Shown: in pieces, positions 63,621 to 64,000 of the stretch
Layout: the number at the start of each line of letters is the position of its first letter
How positions within the stretch are numbered: position 1 is the stretch's first letter
The notes under the pieces: model-generated
What the model saw: only the letters and a program-made list of their open reading frames with translations
What the model was told of the DNA's origin: nothing
Databases searched by the model: none
Position numbers and translations under genes: made by a program
DNA from: Vanilla planifolia
Taxonomy: Eukaryota > Streptophyta > Magnoliopsida > Asparagales > Orchidaceae
DNA length: 64,000 bases
NCBI GenBank assembly: GCA_023846275.1
Contig: CM043868.1
Span: forward strand, 1,321,153 to 1,385,152
Direction of reading: 5' to 3'

Positions 63621-64000
63621 TCTTTGCCTTAATTTTAATTTTTCCATGAAATCCTAAAACTATTTGTTTCCATTTGTAGTGTATTTTGGACTCATTCAAA
63701 ATTGCCTTATCTCTCTTCTTGATCCTTCAAGGGGACCTTAACCATGGATAATTTATGATTTCTTAATTACATAACACTAAGTCTAAAATATGACTTGTTG
63801 CTCTCAGTATGATGCATTTTGTTCTAACTAAAGATCTTTAAGTTCCCTATAAAGAATGTGAGATGGATTTGTAACACATTTCTTTAAATTGGATACATGT
63901 AAAATAGTATGCATTTGTACCAAACTCTTTGGTAACTACATCTTATAAGCCACTAACCAATTTTTCCCACAATAAAATATGCTCTAATGTAACTAAATCA
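63621..64000. other. AT-rich DNA, nothing recognised
   Basis: End of window beyond the last similarity between R1 copies 5 and 6. Confidence 0.5.

Noticed and set aside
1..64000. tRNA, rRNA, CRISPR arrays, prokaryotic operons or an undescribed multi-gene system
   Set aside because: No tRNA-like T-loop, no regularly spaced short repeats with unique spacers and no gene cluster were seen. The content is ordinary, though highly nested, plant retrotransposon DNA.

Overview
This looks like intergenic DNA from a large plant nuclear genome. The window is strongly AT-rich and dominated by old, mutually nested retrotransposons. It holds one recognisable host gene fragment, a DUF247 exon. The mixture of plant L1-type LINEs carrying an RNase H domain, Ty1/copia elements (one Sirevirus-like), a Ty3/gypsy chromovirus and a plant-specific DUF247 gene points to a seed plant. 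The low gene density and the long, heavily decayed elements suggest a gymnosperm or similar giant genome, but that is inference. No bacterial-style operons, CRISPR arrays, tRNA or rRNA genes were seen.

Layout. 1-4.4 kb: featureless AT-rich DNA, then copy 1 of a long non-coding repeat called R1 here. 5.3 kb: a CA/TA microsatellite. 6.65-11.7 kb: a decayed gypsy element (integrase to chromodomain side) on the plus strand, split by a decayed LINE (LINE-A, 7.48-10.42 kb). 13.0-16.75 kb: R1 copy 2. 18.9-23.0 kb: a nearly full-length but heavily mutated LINE on the minus strand (LINE-B; DUF4283, zinc knuckle, endonuclease, reverse transcriptase). 25.52-26.19 kb: the DUF247 exon on the minus strand, ending at a good in-phase splice donor. 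27.8-28.9 kb: the 3' part of a copia element (Copia-1) with the start of its LTR. 32.8-35.9 kb: R1 minus-strand copy 5. 39.3-40.9 kb: Copia-2, minus strand. 41.7-47.3 kb: the youngest large element, a 5'-truncated LINE (LINE-C) with a long open reverse transcriptase frame. Its RNase H domain is split by about 2.4 kb of CA/TG-rich alternating purine-pyrimidine DNA. 48.1-55.1 kb: a copia element (Copia-3, minus) split by R1 copy 3, which itself contains a 5'-truncated LINE with a 15-bp target-site duplication and a 741-bp tandem duplication. 55.5-56.6 kb: R1 copy 4. 58.6-59.84 kb: a LINE endonuclease remnant (LINE-D) ending where R1 minus-strand copy 6 (59.84-63.6 kb) begins.

The genes do not form a pathway. 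The biology here is layered retrotransposition and decay, with relative ages readable from the nesting. I found no convincing new functional system. The most unusual object is the long alternating purine-pyrimidine tract inside the LINE-C RNase H domain. The R1 family, six diverged copies in one window with an internal ~27-bp minisatellite, is the best candidate for an undescribed repeat family.
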